From: Nicotiana tabacum
Taxonomy: Eukaryota > Streptophyta > Magnoliopsida > Solanales > Solanaceae
Direction of reading: 5' to 3'
Assembly: GCF_000715075.1 (NCBI RefSeq)
Contig: NC_134089.1
Coordinates: 102,493,157 to 102,557,156, forward strand
Length of the DNA: 64,000 nucleotides
Position 1 is the first letter of the stretch; each line of letters begins with the position of its first letter. The notes under the pieces were generated by a model. It saw nothing but the letters and a program-made list of their open reading frames with translations, did not search any database and was not told the origin of the DNA. Position numbers and translations under genes: made by a program. Shown in pieces: positions 1 through 11,949 of the stretch.

Positions 1-749
1 TTCGGAGTTCCTGAGTCCATTATTACTGACAATGCCGCCAATCTCAAACAGTGATCTGATGAAAGCTATATGTGAAACTTTCAAAATCAAGCACAAGAAT
101 TCCACCGCCTACAGACCTCAGATGAATGGAGCTGTAGAAGCTGCCAACAAAAACATTTAGAAGATACTAAGGAAAATGGTAGAGAATCGCAAGCAGTAGC
201 ATGAGAAGTTACCCTTTGCTCTGTTAGGGTATCGCACCATAGTTCGCACGTCAATCGGGGCAACCCCCTACATGTTGGTTTATGGTACCGAGGCTATCAT
301 CCCAGCTGAGGTAGATATTCCTTCTTTAAGAGTCATATAGGAAGCTGAACTCAGTAATGCAGAAAGCCGAGGTAGAGATTCCTTCTTTAAAAGTCATACA
401 GGAAGCTGAACTCAGCAATGCAGAATCGATAAGGAACCGCTATGAACAATTAGCCCTTATCGATGGAAAGAGAATGATCGCGGTATGCCATGACCAACTT
501 TATTAAAATCGAATGTCTAGAGCTTTTAACAAAAGAGTCAAACCAAGACAGTTCGCACCAGGCCAGCTGATACTGAAGAAAATCTTCCCGCATCAAGATG
601 AAGCCAAAGGAAAATTCTCTCCCAACTAGTAAGGTCCGTAAATGGTTCACAGGGTCCTGACAGGAGGAGCACTCATACTTGAAGAAATGGATGGAGAAAT
701 CTGGTCAAAACCAATCAATTCAGACGCAGTCAGGAGATACTATACCTAG
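1..749 (+). pseudogene. Ogre-type (Ty3/gypsy) integrase C-terminal remnant
   Basis: This is the 3' end of an Ogre/Tat pol gene that enters the window from the left. Reading across frames shows the second catalytic aspartate context (TDNAANL), the glutamate context (NGAVEAANKN), the YGTEA region and a typical pol C-terminus ending at the TAG at 747-749. The related element at 38798-40167 (minus) has the same order of motifs. The copy is dead: stops fall where the relative has sense codons (for example TAG near 157 and 197), and a 61-bp tandem duplication at 308-429 shifts the frame. The upstream RT and RNase H lie outside the window. Family assignment is firm; exact ends of the conserved domain are approximate. 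Confidence 0.85.
308..429 (+). repeat. 61-bp tandem duplication inside the integrase remnant
   Basis: A segment starting GAGGTAGATATTCC at 308 is repeated starting GAGGTAGAGATTCC at 369, with a few substitutions. Sixty-one is not a multiple of three, so the second copy disrupts the reading frame. Confidence 0.85.
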
Positions 750-779
750 ATTATTTCACATTTCTTTTCTGATGTAATT

Positions 780-845
780 GAACTACGCTTGACCTGATTC
801 CCATTTAAGAGGGGATACATAGGCAGCCTTATGGGTTCGGTCATA
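780..845 (+). other. Recurrent Ogre hairpin motif, copy E (just after pol)
   Basis: Element-sense sequence with GAACTACG at 779-786, TGATTC near 795, ATACATAGGCA near 816 and a GGTTCGGTC tail. The arms CTACG/CATAG pair with one mismatch. The same layout recurs at 2577-2650 and four times in the inner Ogre on the minus strand. Confidence 0.7.
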
Positions 846-1435
846 TCATAATAAAATTTTCATTTCCCCCAAAATCAGAAACTAGGGCAGAATTTTGAGG
901 GGTGTCCTTAAAATTACGGAGCAAGTCCAGCCAACGCCATCACATGCCAGGGAGTCAATAATCAGTCAAGAACTAGGGCAGAATTTTGAGAAGGATTCTC
1001 AAAATTCTAAAGAGGATTTAACAGGGTCCGCCATCCGCAAACAGTTAAAAATCATCTACCAAACTGGGGCAGAATTTTGAGGAGGACCCTAAAAATTCCA
1101 TCATAAGAGAGTTGCAATGCCTTCAGTCACTAGTTCATCAAAATTACTTGATTTATCAAAACACTCCCAAAACAATTCTATTTTATCAATGAATGCATAT
1201 TTTTCAAAAATTCTATTTCTCATAATGGTCAGGTGCTACCTAGGGGAAATCGAAGGGGGTTTCCAGAGCGGAGCAGAGCAAGGCCGGCAGGCGAAGCAAA
1301 AACCAACCTCCCCTCATAAAACTTATGATTTTTCTTTGAATGCAGGCACATTTGATGTAATGGTAGCATATACACAAAATAAATTCACCATCTATCCGGC
1401 CATCAGACACTGAATATATCTCCAGTTAAGACATA

Positions 1436-1990
1436 CCTTACCCTTATCTGCTCTTCGCTCTTTGCATGAGTCTAATCTCTGACTCCGCGTTTGCATAAGT
1501 CTAATCCTTGACTCCATACTTGCATGAGTCTAAGCCCTGACTCCATATTTGCATAAGGCTTAGCACTGCCTTCTCTTTGCATGAGGTTAAGCTCTACCTC
1601 CATATTTGCATAAGGCTAAGCACTGCCTTCTCTTTGCATGAGACTAAGCCCTGTCTCCATATTTGCATGAGTCTAATCCTTGACTCTATATTTGCATGAG
1701 TCTAATCTCTGACTCCATATTTGCATGAGTCTAATCTCTGACTCCATATTTGCATGAGTCTAATCCTTGACTCCATATTTGCATGAGGCTAATCCTTGCC
1801 TCCACACTTGCATGAGTCTAAGCCCTGATTCTATATTTGCATAAGGCTAAGCCCTGCCTCTCTTTTGCATGAGTCTAATCTCTGACTCCACGTTTGTATG
1901 AGGCTAATCCTTGACTCCATATTTACACGAGGCTATTCCTTACCTCCCTATTTGCATAAGGCTAATCTTTACCTCCCCACTTGTACGGGA
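1436..1990 (+). repeat. Minisatellite, roughly 32-bp unit, in Ogre 3' UTR
   Basis: About sixteen imperfect units built on TTTGCATGAGTCTAATC followed by YTTGACTCCATA. Variants such as GCATAAGGCTAAGC...TGCCTC alternate in the middle, suggesting higher-order structure. There are no unique spacers, so this is a tandem repeat. Confidence 0.85.
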
Positions 1991-2124
1991 CTAAGCATTG
2001 TCCCTCTTTGCAGAGATATTGCTCTATTTCTACTACTATCTACCTGCTTTTCAATCGGGTTAAGTTCTGCCCTCCATTTCACAAGACTAAGCCTTGTCTT
2101 GTTACATCATATTATTACATATCA

Positions 2125-2390
2125 TGGGCTGAAACATCGCCAATCTATCCGAAGGCGTCATAGTCTAAAAGCATCATTCTCATAGCCGAAAGACATCATG
2201 CCATGGACTGAAGATCTCTCGAGCTTGCATATCATTATTCAAAGGCATCATGGTTTGGAGGCACCATTTTCATGGCCTGTGAATCCCTCACTAAACAACT
2301 CATGGACCAGGACGTCATGGTCCAATGACGTCATCTTTAATCGTCCGAAGACAACCTTCACGGTCCAAAGGGAATTTGCATCATGCTTAA
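2125..2390 (+). repeat. Degenerate short-repeat array in Ogre 3' UTR
   Basis: Loose repetition of a roughly 30-40-bp theme containing CATCATGG, GGTCCGAAG and GGCACCAT variants. Units are too diverged for a firm count. Confidence 0.5.
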
Positions 2391-2576
2391 ATTTTAGCAA
2401 ATACGTTTGTAGCATCTTTTATCTGCAGGTAACCAGCAAGCAACTACTATCCTAGCAGGAGCAATCTCACTACAGTTCCCTCCAACCGTCCCGAGCCTTA
2501 ACCGCTCATCGTAGCCGCTTCCATATCTCGTGTCCGTTCTTGCAATAATTTCATCGACATACTCCGTAGGTGAATC

Positions 2577-2650
2577 CAGAACTACACATGGCATGATTCC
2601 TGTAAAGCCAGGGATGTGTAGGCAACTCGAAAACTAGAGTTCGGCCTTCG
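2577..2650 (+). other. Recurrent Ogre hairpin motif, copy F (before the polypurine tract)
   Basis: GAACTACACAT at 2579-2589 and ATGTGTAGGCA at about 2614-2624 form an 8-bp stem (CTACACAT with ATGTGTAG) around a loop that contains TGATTC, followed by a TTCGGCC tail. This is the longest stem among the six copies. Confidence 0.7.
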
Positions 2651-2720
2651 TCTTTCAAAACATCCCATCCGGTCAAAATTGGCCATCATTTCTTTACCCG
2701 AAAACTCTTTCATCCTTCCC

Positions 2721-2737
2721 GGGTAAAGAGGGGCAGT
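2721..2737 (+). promoter_or_regulatory. Polypurine tract of the left Ogre element
   Basis: GGGTAAAGAGGGGCAG sits directly before the LTR that starts TGTTGATACC. The inner Ogre has the matching AAAGAGGGGCAG before its own 3' LTR (35376-35391, minus). This is the plus-strand primer site for reverse transcription. Confidence 0.8.
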
Positions 2738-5700
2738 TGTTGATACCCAATTTTTCCCTATATATTTTTATATGCATAAATACCTTTGAAATGACATATA
2801 TATGCATATATAAGCATGCACAAGGCTTTTATAATTTTTCCATAATTGTAAGAATTTAAATTGATTTATTTTCTTCCCTTTTATTCATAAAATCCCCAAT
2901 AATTATTTCCTAAATTATTGTTATGATGATTTATTCATTTAATCTCTATACTTATGCCAAAAATGTGGTTGATATATTTTTATGCATTTTTTATAATTGC
3001 ATTTGGTATTTTTCAAGCTAAATTGCATATAATTGCAATGTTAGCCTTTTTTAATGTATAATAACATTTTATCTGCGTGAAATTAGTCCCTATATTTTTA
3101 AAGTGATAATTACATATTTTAAGTTATTTTGGTATAGAAAATTATTTTTCAAAAAATTACTTATTATTTATTATAAATTAAAATAGGGAAATTGGCTATT
3201 TAAATTATAGCCAGATTTGGCTTTCAATTGTAGGCCAAATTGAGCCAACTCCCCATCAAATCCTGACCGTTGATCTCCCAGTTCAATGGTCCACACGAGC
3301 CCTTTCCTTTTTTAATTCAAAAGATCACCTAATCCTACCTCATTTCCAAAACCCCGCAACCTTTAGATGTTCTTGTCTCCTCTCTCCTCTCAACCTAACC
3401 TTAATCCCTCTTCAACCACCGCCTCCTTCTCCGGTCTTCTCTGGTGACCACCTTTCAACCCCAAGCCTCCAATGGTTCCTCCATTGCCTTGCTCATCATC
3501 TCTGAGGCCTTCAAGGGCTCTAGGCCATGCCGACTTATGTCTAGGGTTGCTGTTTTGGCTGTTCATGGCTTCTCCGATGTGATTTTTGGCAAAATCACAC
3601 CATATTTATTATGATCTATGAAGTTCTAAGCCGGTTCTTCTATCTCTACTTGGGTTTCCTTTGAAACTCTAATTTTCATTTGTATCTCTTAGATCTGGTC
3701 CATTTTTAAACGATTCGGTCATGTTCCTTTATGTTCTACACTGTTCTCAAACCTCTTTTGAAAAATCATCAACTTTAAGCTGTTTTACTTCCTTTTTAAA
3801 ATTAGGGTTTTTTCGGAACTCCTTCTACACTTTGTTTAAACCGATTCTTTATGTTTGAAACTTCTATCCTTGCATATCTTGAATGATTCTATGTTCTTAC
3901 TGCTTTTTCAACTCACATATGTTAAAAGCCCTAATTATTTAGATCTTCTTTGTTTGGTTCTTTGTGTTAGCATGACTACTCGATTCTTGTTAAGTTTCTA
4001 CGGTTATCGTGCCTCGAATAGGTTTTATTGAGTCCTTAGCCTACTTATATCACCTTTATGTGCTTGTATTCATCTTGGTTGTTCAATACTTGCCTCTTTC
4101 TGTCAATATTGCTTAGCTTGCCTGACGTCTGTTTGTTCTTCTCTATTTATATGTTGAAGTATAGAATCATAACTCCCTCTTGATTGATTCTGATTTCCTT
4201 ATTTTATGGTTTGATAGAAAGATTTTCTTTTAAAACCTTTAAATTCTACCTTGCCTGTTTAAATTGACTGATCCCCCTACTTTATTTGTTGTGGTACTTT
4301 ATTCTTACTGAATCATTTCCTTAATTGGAGTTTTCTGAACTTAGTCCTAATTGACTACCCTATGCTTACTGAACTCTTATTCTTTCGTTATTAGTCATGT
4401 ACTAATTTTTCTTGCCTTATATGTTGCTGGTTCCTACCGTTTGAATTAATTCCCTTAACTCAAGGGAGTACTTTCCTTGATTTTCTGACTGACTGATTTT
4501 GAGTTTCTTAATTACCATGCTACTATGATTCTTACCTTATTTACTACCTGTTTTCAAACTATAAATACTCTAGTCTTTCATTAACACAACACGAACTCTT
4601 GGGTTCAAAACTATCTCTCATACTAAAAAAATCTTTGCTCTCTCTCTCTCTTGTGCTACTTGATACTGTTCTAAGTTAGCCGGCTGCAAGCCAAGGCTAA
4701 CCATTTGTGCTCTCTTGTTCTTTATTTCTGCTTACTCTCCTCTTCACTGGTATGTCCTAGTTTCAATTTAAAGTTCAAACAATAACATGATTCTTTTATT
4801 GTTTTAGTTTCTCTTGTTTCTGGTTTGCTTCTATTTGTGGTTCTATTGTGAAACTTGTAGTTAAGAGTTATATTATCAGCATGTTATTATGCCTTCCCCT
4901 TCCTTTATATCAGTATATTCCCCTTTATGTGTGTTACTGAGCATGTCTTACCAATTATCTCTTACTTGTTGTGCACTTACCATTCTATATCCATGGATCC
5001 CCAAATCCCTATCACCCCTCTATATGGTTGTGTTCTTCATGTCTGGTTTTGTAACTATGCCAGTGTCAACTGTTTCTAAGCATGTCTATACCAGTTCTAG
5101 ACCTTTGTTGGGTTATGTGTTTGCAGTCAAATGTTCTATGTGTCCTAAGCCCTTTGACCCCTGTGTATGACTACTGAATTTACTTGGTTTTGTGAACTAG
5201 CTGTGTATGAACCTATCCTAAGGTGTTTGGACTTTGTTAACTACTCCAATCTCTTTTTCAAACAATCTCTGTTGCTCTACTGAATTACTTTCAAAAAGGC
5301 TTTTGTTAAGTACAGTTTCTTACTAAAACCTTTTCAACTTGTGTCCATCACTTTTCACTCTACTCTTAGTCAATAAGTTCTGCCCCTTCTAGTATGTGTA
5401 CTGCCTTGGGATCCTTTTAAGAACCCTCTGAACTCTGGCATACTGATGCTGGCCTTTCCACACTGCACTCGTTCAATTCTTGGTTGCTAAGTCTAGGTGA
5501 AAGCATTGGTCGGGATCCGTGAGATCCTTAGGGAACTTTGATGCACCTAGATCTAATTTGTCTATGGAACTGAGGCATATGAGGCCATTGGAGGCTTTGG
5601 GAAATCTGGGCCTAATTGAAAGCTCCCTATAGAATAGCTTCTTGATTTTCTATTTTTTCCGTATGTAATTCATTCATTGGCTTGTAATAATTTGTTAACA

Positions 5701-7349
5701 GATATTGCGGTATTTAGTAAAAAGGATGAGTAAATGCATACTTTATGGGGCTATACAGGTAGAAATCTTTCTCCTAGGACCTTACTTTTAAAGTCTGTTT
5801 GCTTTACTAAATAGAAAACATGCTCATAGGACTTTACTCTTTAATTTGATTACTTTGCCTAATAGAAATCATGTCCATAGGGTTTCACTTTTAAAGTTTG
5901 TTTGCTCATCAAGTAGAAACCATGTCTATAAGGTTTTACATTCTGTCATGTCTAGAAACCATGCTTATAGGTTCTAAACAATCATGTCTTAAAATCAGTT
6001 CAATAATGGATGCCATGCCTATAGGATCTAATCCAAATTCAGTTACAACGGGTATTTATGTATGTTTCCATACCTGCAAATCGTTAAAATCAATATTATG
6101 CCTAGATATCATGCCTATAGGGAGCTCTACTCGCAATTCTGTCTGTTATTCTAATTTAGTCTAATAAATCAACTTGATCACGCCTAGTTCATTTCTGAAT
6201 TGGTTTTTATTAAGTATTAAGCATTTTCTGAAATAAGTTCTTTCAAACTACCGCAATCTCATTAGATATCATGCTTATAGGTATTAAAGGAGTCTATTTC
6301 AAAACCTGTTCTGTTTCTGCATTAACACAGACATCAGTACTTCGCGTGTAGGAAAGCCTTTAGGGCATTTTCAAAACTACATTCTCTGAAACTATCTCTA
6401 TCGCTTAATATTTTCTAATACTAACAGGCTTTTCTTTTAAGAGTCCCTAAGGAACTGCTAGGGTATAACTTCTGAGTCTAAAAAAAGGGGTTGCCTGTTT
6501 CTACATATTCACTTAGTTATCCTACTTTAGGACATAGTCTAATAAAAGAACTTAAATGTGCTTGAGTTGTGCTACTTATGTGCTCGTTTGAAGAGGAAAC
6601 TCTTAGCCTTTTAATTGCTCCCTTTATGTGTTGAAAGTCCTAAATGCTTTTGACTGTCGACTTTGAATTTTTGCTTTTTAAAACCTTAGGGGTACGTCTA
6701 GAACCACCTATAGGTAGAGGTCATAATTCCCTCAGGGACCATTAAGAAGGGACGGGTAGCAGCACGCAATAGGAATCATTGACCAAATACTCGCTTTGCA
6801 TGACCAATAAGGGGATGGGAAGGGTAGACATGGGATATGATGCTTACGCACTAATGTCACGTGTAGCCCCTCATTGAGGAGTATTTACCCGACATTGTGT
6901 GGGGTGATCCTATAGGATAACCAACCTAGGACCCCTCTTTACCAAATTCCTTCTTTATTTAAACCTTTGTTTTGCAACTTGTCCAAACCTTTATCTTTAC
7001 TACTTGGGTTGTTCTAACGTGCTTTACTTACAACCTATTTGATTCAACTGTTTACTTGTAATGGACTAATTTGTAAATATAAGTTCGGTCGGGACCCACA
7101 GTTGTGGACCAATAGGGGTGCCTAACACCTTCCCCTCGAGGTTACTTCGAGCCCTTACCCTAATCTCTGGTAATGCAAACTAGCCCAAAAGTTAATCGCT
7201 CTAGGTGCCCTAACGCACCATAATCCGTTAGGTGGCAACTCTTCAAATACCCAATTCCCAAAAGGAAATGAGTCAATACACCCCGTGTAATGTCGAAACC
7301 CGGACCTTTATTCCCCGTAAAAAAGGAGGGAAAAAAGGGGGCGTGACAG
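2738..7349 (+). mobile_element. 3' LTR of an Ogre/Tat-type Ty3/gypsy retrotransposon
   Basis: The LTR starts TGTTGATACCC right after the polypurine tract and ends GGCGTGACA, giving TG...CA ends and about 4.6 kb, a size typical of Ogre-type LTRs. Near the 3' end, TGCCTAACACCTTCCCC at about 7119 matches TGCCTAACACCTTCTCC of the inner Ogre LTR (opposite strand, about 50170), supporting family membership. The interior is long, AT-rich and non-coding, with pyrimidine-rich leader-like stretches around 3300-3480. The 5' LTR lies outside the window. The next base belongs to a Tekay LTR with no target duplication visible. Confidence 0.8.
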
Positions 7350-8079
7350 ATGACCCAAAAGGTCATCACTTGATTTATGAGTAAGTTCTGCATTCCAAGG
7401 CCTTAGAAGCCTCCTCTTTCCTCACTTTGATTTGCATGCACAGTTCGGGCACGTAGCCGGAAATCCATTATGTGAAAATCTGTGAAAAATAATGAATTTT
7501 GCCTTTAAAATGAATTTAAGTTAACTTCGGTCAATATTTTAGGTAAATGGATCCGTACCCGTGATTTGACGGTCCCGGAGGGTTCGTAGGAAAATATGGG
7601 ACTTGGGCGTATACTCGAAATCAAATTCCGAGGTCCCAAGCCCGAGAAATAAATTTTTAAAGAAAATTGTTTTCTAAAATATTTATGAGTTTTTAGAAAT
7701 GAAATGTGTTTGAAATTTGATGGTATCGGCCCCGTATTCTGGTTCCAGAGCCTGGTACAAGTCTTATAAGTGATTTAAATTGAGTATGTGAAATTTGGTA
7801 AGAAACGAACTTGAAATGACGTGAATTAGACCGTATTTGAGAAAATTGGAAAATTTGATGTTCTTAAGTGATTTCATGATTTTGATGCTAAATTCATAGT
7901 TTGTGATATTATTTTGGTGATTTGAATGCACGAACAAGTCCGTATGGTGTTTTTATGTTGGTGTGCATGTTTGGTTTGGAGCCCCGAGGGCTCGGGTGAG
8001 TGTTGGATAGATGTCGGAGTGGTTAAGACTTGGAAAAATATGGTGTTTCTTTGTTGTATCTGGTGTCTGAGTCTTTACT

Positions 8080-8357
8080 CTATGCGAACACATGGTAACC
8101 CATGCAAATACAATGCACAAACAGGGAAGGGGGCTGGGTAACACTGTGCGAGCGCACAGACCTGGGTGCGAACGCGGAGCTTTGGGAATTTACTCTACGC
8201 GAACACACAGGGTCAGTTGCGAACGCATAGAGTAGGAATGGGTCTGGGGGCTGGGTAGTTTTAACTCTATGCGAACTCACCCCTTGTGATGCAAACACGA
8301 AGGGAACAGGAGGGGAAACCTATGCGAATGCACAGGTTTTGTCGCAAACGCATAGCC
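8080..8357 (+). repeat. Cluster of palindromic CTATGCGAACGCATAG-like motifs
   Basis: About ten imperfect copies of a half-palindrome, including TCTATGCGAACACATGG at 8080, TGTGCGAGCGCACAG near 8144, TACGCGAACACACAG near 8195, TTGCGAACGCATAG near 8219 and CTATGCGAATGCACAG near 8321. The 3' LTR carries the same cluster at about 15937-16212. The minus-strand solo LTR carries a GATC version at 21596-21812. Confidence 0.75.
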
Positions 8358-9314
8358 TATTTTGCCCAATCTTTTAAAAACACACCAATTACGGGATTCT
8401 TCAAAATTTTCATAACTCATTCACTCAAACTCGAACATGGGCGATTTTTGAAGAGGGATTTCACCACAAACCATAGGTATGTATTCTTAAACTCGTTTTC
8501 TTCAATTTTCATTAACACCCATTAGATTTCTAGGCTTAAATCATGTTCTTAAGGGTAGAAAATTAGGGATTTGGGGTAGAGTTATGGCTTTTTGAATAAT
8601 TGGAATTTAGACATCGATTTGGGGTCGGATTATGAAACTAATTACATATTCGGGCTCGTGGGTAAATGGGTGATCGGGTTTTGGTCTGAAACTTTTGTTT
8701 TGACCAAGCGGGCCCGGTGTCGATTTTTGACCTTTTGGGGAAAATAATAGAAAACCTATAATTTAGCCTTGGGATTGGATCATTTAGAATTTATTGATGT
8801 TGTTAAATTAATTTGGATTAGATAAAAGTAATTTGGAGGCGAATTCTAAAGGAAAAGCGGTGTTTGAGGCTTGAGTAGGCCGTGGAAGTTTGAGATAAGT
8901 GTTTGGTCTAATCTTAGCTTGAGGGATTAGGAGTCAAGTCCTACTTGATATGTGTTATTTGTTGAGTATGATGTATAGGCATGGTGACGAGTATCTATAT
9001 GTCGTTGTCAAGTATGCACGTGAGTCTTAAATTGAAATCGTTGTGTTTTTAATAGGTACTACAAATGCCTAAGTTGTTGATTCTCTGTGTTGGGAAAGAA
9101 TTATGATTATTCTCGTGGAAATTGCTTATGGTTGAGTATTGGTTCTAGATGAGGTTTCTTTGTAAAGTTAAATGCTGGAACAAGTTTGGATATAGCCGAT
9201 TCCCTTGCCGGAACGTATTTACTTCTTACTGTCGATTCCCTTGTCAGGATATTGTTGTTTCCTTATTGCTCCCTTGCTGGGACTCTTTTGTGATTGGTGT
9301 TGAATTGTATATTG

Positions 9315-9547
9315 GGATCGGGTTACACGACGCAACAATATTATATTTGGATCGGGTTGCACGATGCAACAATATTATATTTGGATCGGGTTGCACGCCG
9401 CAATAATATTATATTTGGATTGGGTTGGACGCCGCAATAATATTATATTTGGATCGGATTGCACGATACAACAATATTATGTTTGGACCGGGTTACATGC
9501 CGCAACAGTGATATATGATTTGGATCGGGTTGCGCACCGCAACAATA
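9315..9547 (+). repeat. LTR minisatellite of hairpin units, about 34-36 bp
   Basis: About six to seven units of GGATCGGGTTGCACGCCG followed by CAACAATATTATATTT. In each unit GTTGC and GCAAC flank ACGCC and can pair. The 3' LTR has only about four units (17168-17307), so copy number changed after insertion. Confidence 0.85.
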
Positions 9548-10240
9548 AAGGATAAAAGTGGATATTGATTTGTTCTGTTTCCTTATTCTATCTGTTGTGA
9601 ATTTTAAATTGTTCTTTATGTTTTCCTCTTGATTTACTGTTGGCAAATGATATTCCCCCACAGCATGTCCCCTTCCCATCTTTAACTAATAGTTTTCTTT
9701 ATTATTATTTGCTATATATATATATATATAAACTGCACAAGTTTAGTTCTCGTCACTACTTCGCCGGGGATAGGCTAGGCATTTACCAGCATATGGGGTC
9801 GGTTGTGCTGATACTACACTCTGCACTATGTGCAGATCCCGGAGTAGCAACTTTTGGACCTTAGCTTGGGTGACTGCCTTCAGCCCATACGGAGATCCAA
9901 GGTAGTCCTGCAGGAGTCCGCAGGCCCTAGCGTCTCCCTCTATCTTTTCTTCCTGTTTCACTTATATAATTCAGAAACAGTGTTGCATTTATTTTTCAGA
10001 CCTTGTTTGTAGAATTCTTAGACCATCTGTGGAGTTGTGACACCAGTCTTGGGTAGTTTTTGTTTAAGAAATCATGTTGGAATTATTTAAATGGTTTAAT
10101 TATTTTTTCCGCTTGTTTTGAATTTTCGTCGTTTATAAACTGTTGATTAACATTTGTTAAAGAATTAAAATGGGAAAAAGGTATTTTGTTCAAATGGTCG
10201 GCTTGCCTAGCTTTCACTAGTAGGTGACATCGTGACAAGT

Positions 10241-10252
10241 TGGTATCAGAGA
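10241..10252 (+). promoter_or_regulatory. Primer binding site (initiator tRNA-Met type) of the Tekay element
   Basis: TGGTATCAGAGA lies three bases after the 5' LTR end (TGACA at 10237). TGGTATCAGAGC is the usual plant retrotransposon site complementary to the 3' end of initiator methionine tRNA; the last base differs here. Confidence 0.9.
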
Positions 10253-10434
10253 TCTAGGTTACATGGGTCTCACAATTCATAGACAAGCTTAGTAGAGTCT
10301 GAGGGATCGGTACGGAAACGTCTGTATTTATCCCCCAGAGGCTAGAGACTTAGAAAAAACTTGACATGTATTATTTCCTGTCATGCAGTTTGGTTTCTCA
10401 ATGCTAATTGAATTTCTACTCTGTTCTTTCGCAG

Positions 10435-11949
10435 ATGGCAAGAACACGCGCTTCCTCATCCACCGATCAGCAGCCCGAGCCCCCAGTAGCAACTCTCACG
10501 AGGGGCAGAGGGCAAGGCTGAGGCCGAGGTAGGGGTAGGGCTCAAACTAGAGCAGCAGCACCAGCGGCGGGGCCTTAGGTTGGATTTGATAATGAAGTTC
10601 CGGCCCAGGCAGTTCTGGTGGGCCCAGCTCAGTTCCCAAATGGGTTCATTGCTACCCTAGTACTCCAGGATGCTCTGGTCCGTCTACTGGGCCTTATAGA
10701 GAGTGTCACCCGGGCAGGCTTGCTTCCTACAGCACCAGTCGTCTCTCAAGTTAGAGGAGGAGCCCAAACTCTTGCCACTCTCACTCCGGAGCAGATGGCT
10801 CCCCAGTTTCAGACTCTAGCAGCTCAACCAATTGGAGCAGTTCAGCCGGGTGTGGTAGCTTAGACCGGTGATGGAACAACTATGTCTGCCGATGCTTTGT
10901 GGATATTAGACAGGTTCACCAAGCTCTTCACTACTACTTTCAGCGGTGCATCTTCGGAGGATCCCCAGGATTATCTAGACAGTTGTCATGAGGTTCTCAG
11001 GAACATGGGGATAGTGGACACCAATGGGGTCGACTTTGATACTTTCCGCTTGTCTGGATCCGCTAAGATTTGGTGGAGAGATTATTGTTTGGCTAGACCA
11101 TCCGGATCACCAACTTTGACTTGGGAGCAGTTTACTCAGCTATTTCTGGAGAAGTTTCTCCCTATCACTCAGAGAGAGATCTATCGGAGGCAGTTTGAGC
11201 GCCTCCAGCAGAGTTCTATGACTGCCACTCAGTACGAGACCAGATTCATCGACTTGGCCCGTCATGCTCTTATCATACTTCCCACCAAGAGAGAGGGGGT
11301 GAGGAGGTTCATTGAGGGAATCATTCAGCCTATTCGACTTCAGATGGCTAAAGAGACGGGGAGTGAGATTTCTTTTCAGGAGGCGGCCAATGTGGCCAGG
11401 AGAGTTGAGATAGTTCTATCGCAGGGGGGTGGTCAGGGGTCTGACAAGAGGCCTCGTCATTCAGGAAGATTCAGTGGTGCCTCGTTTGGAGGTAGGTATT
11501 CGTATGGTAGAGGCCATCCTCCTAGGCCTTTTCAGTCATCACTTCAGGTTTCTCACGGCACTTTAGGTGAACGTGGTTCTCATATGCAGTATTCTGATCA
11601 GCAACCCTACAGTGCACCACCAGCTCCTATCAGTGCACCTCCACTCTAGGGTTTTCGGGGTGGTCATTCAGGTTGCTAGGGTCAGTCTCAGTTTCCTCAA
11701 CCACATCACTCAGGTGGATGCTTTGAGTGCGGTGAGTATGGTCATATCTAGAGGGCTTGTCCGAGATTGGTGGGTATTTAGTCGCAGCAGCAGGGTTCTT
11801 GTGCTATGGTTCAGGCGCCAGGTGTTCCACCTCCTGCTCTGCCAGCTAAGGGTAGGGGTAGAGGTGGAGGTAGAGGTATTAGAGGTGGAGGTCAGGCAGC
11901 TAGAGATGGAGGCCAGCCAGCAGCAGGCCATTCTAGAGATGTAGTTTAG
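10435..11949 (+). pseudogene. Tekay gag (capsid and zinc knuckle), stop-riddled
   Basis: The frame opens at ATG 10435 (MARTRASSS) and can be followed to the protease, but is broken at 10519 (TGA) and by TAG at 10576, 10861, 11647, 11677, 11749, 11779 and 11947. The piece 10882-11649 (255 residues) holds the capsid-like retrotransposon gag domain with the WWRDY and FLEKFLP motifs. A CCHC zinc knuckle (CFECGEYGHI, then a stop in the middle, then RACP) follows at about 11719-11762. All stops keep the same frame, so the gene decayed mainly by point change. It would package element RNA into particles; this copy cannot encode a full protein. Confidence 0.88.

Larger units (their letters stand above)
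750..2737 (+). other. 3' untranslated region of the left Ogre element
   Basis: Non-coding DNA between the pol stop and the 3' LTR. It holds two copies of a hairpin motif (780-845 and 2577-2650). It also has three copies of a polypurine-tract-like motif (GGGCAGAATTTTGAG at about 884, 976 and 1067, roughly 90 bp apart), a minisatellite (1436-1990) and a looser array of CATCATGG-like repeats (about 2125-2390). A long tandem-repeat-bearing 3' UTR is characteristic of Ogre-like elements. Open frames here (for example 1117-1413) show no domain or family resemblance. Confidence 0.75.
7350..10237 (+). repeat. 5' LTR of the Tekay element
   Basis: It matches the 3' LTR along its length, beginning GATGACCCAAAAGGTCATC (the 3' copy begins TGTGATGACCC, so TGT is lost here). 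It ends CATCGTGACA, having lost about 28 bp that the 3' copy keeps just before the terminal TGACA. It contains a palindrome cluster (8080-8357), a hairpin minisatellite (9315-9547) and a short TA run (about 9713-9731). Confidence 0.87.

Noticed and set aside
1436..1990. CRISPR-like array (regular repeats of about 32 bp)
   Set aside because: Units are contiguous and diverged with no unique spacers, there are no cas genes, and the surroundings are plant retrotransposons. It is a minisatellite.
3240..3600. Host gene 5' leader (CT-rich, exon-like sequence), also at 62870-63110
   Set aside because: Both lie inside Ogre LTRs at comparable places; the only open frame seen (ATG at 63029, 28 codons) is too short and unsupported.
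4889..5170. 93-residue open frame as a possible small membrane protein gene
   Set aside because: It lies inside an Ogre LTR, has no family resemblance, and its hydrophobic look comes from T-rich DNA.
8286..8525. Small open frames in the Tekay LTRs (for example 8286-8525, 15781-16089, 15808-16206)
   Set aside because: They coincide with the palindrome cluster and differ between LTR copies by frame-breaking changes; no coding conservation.
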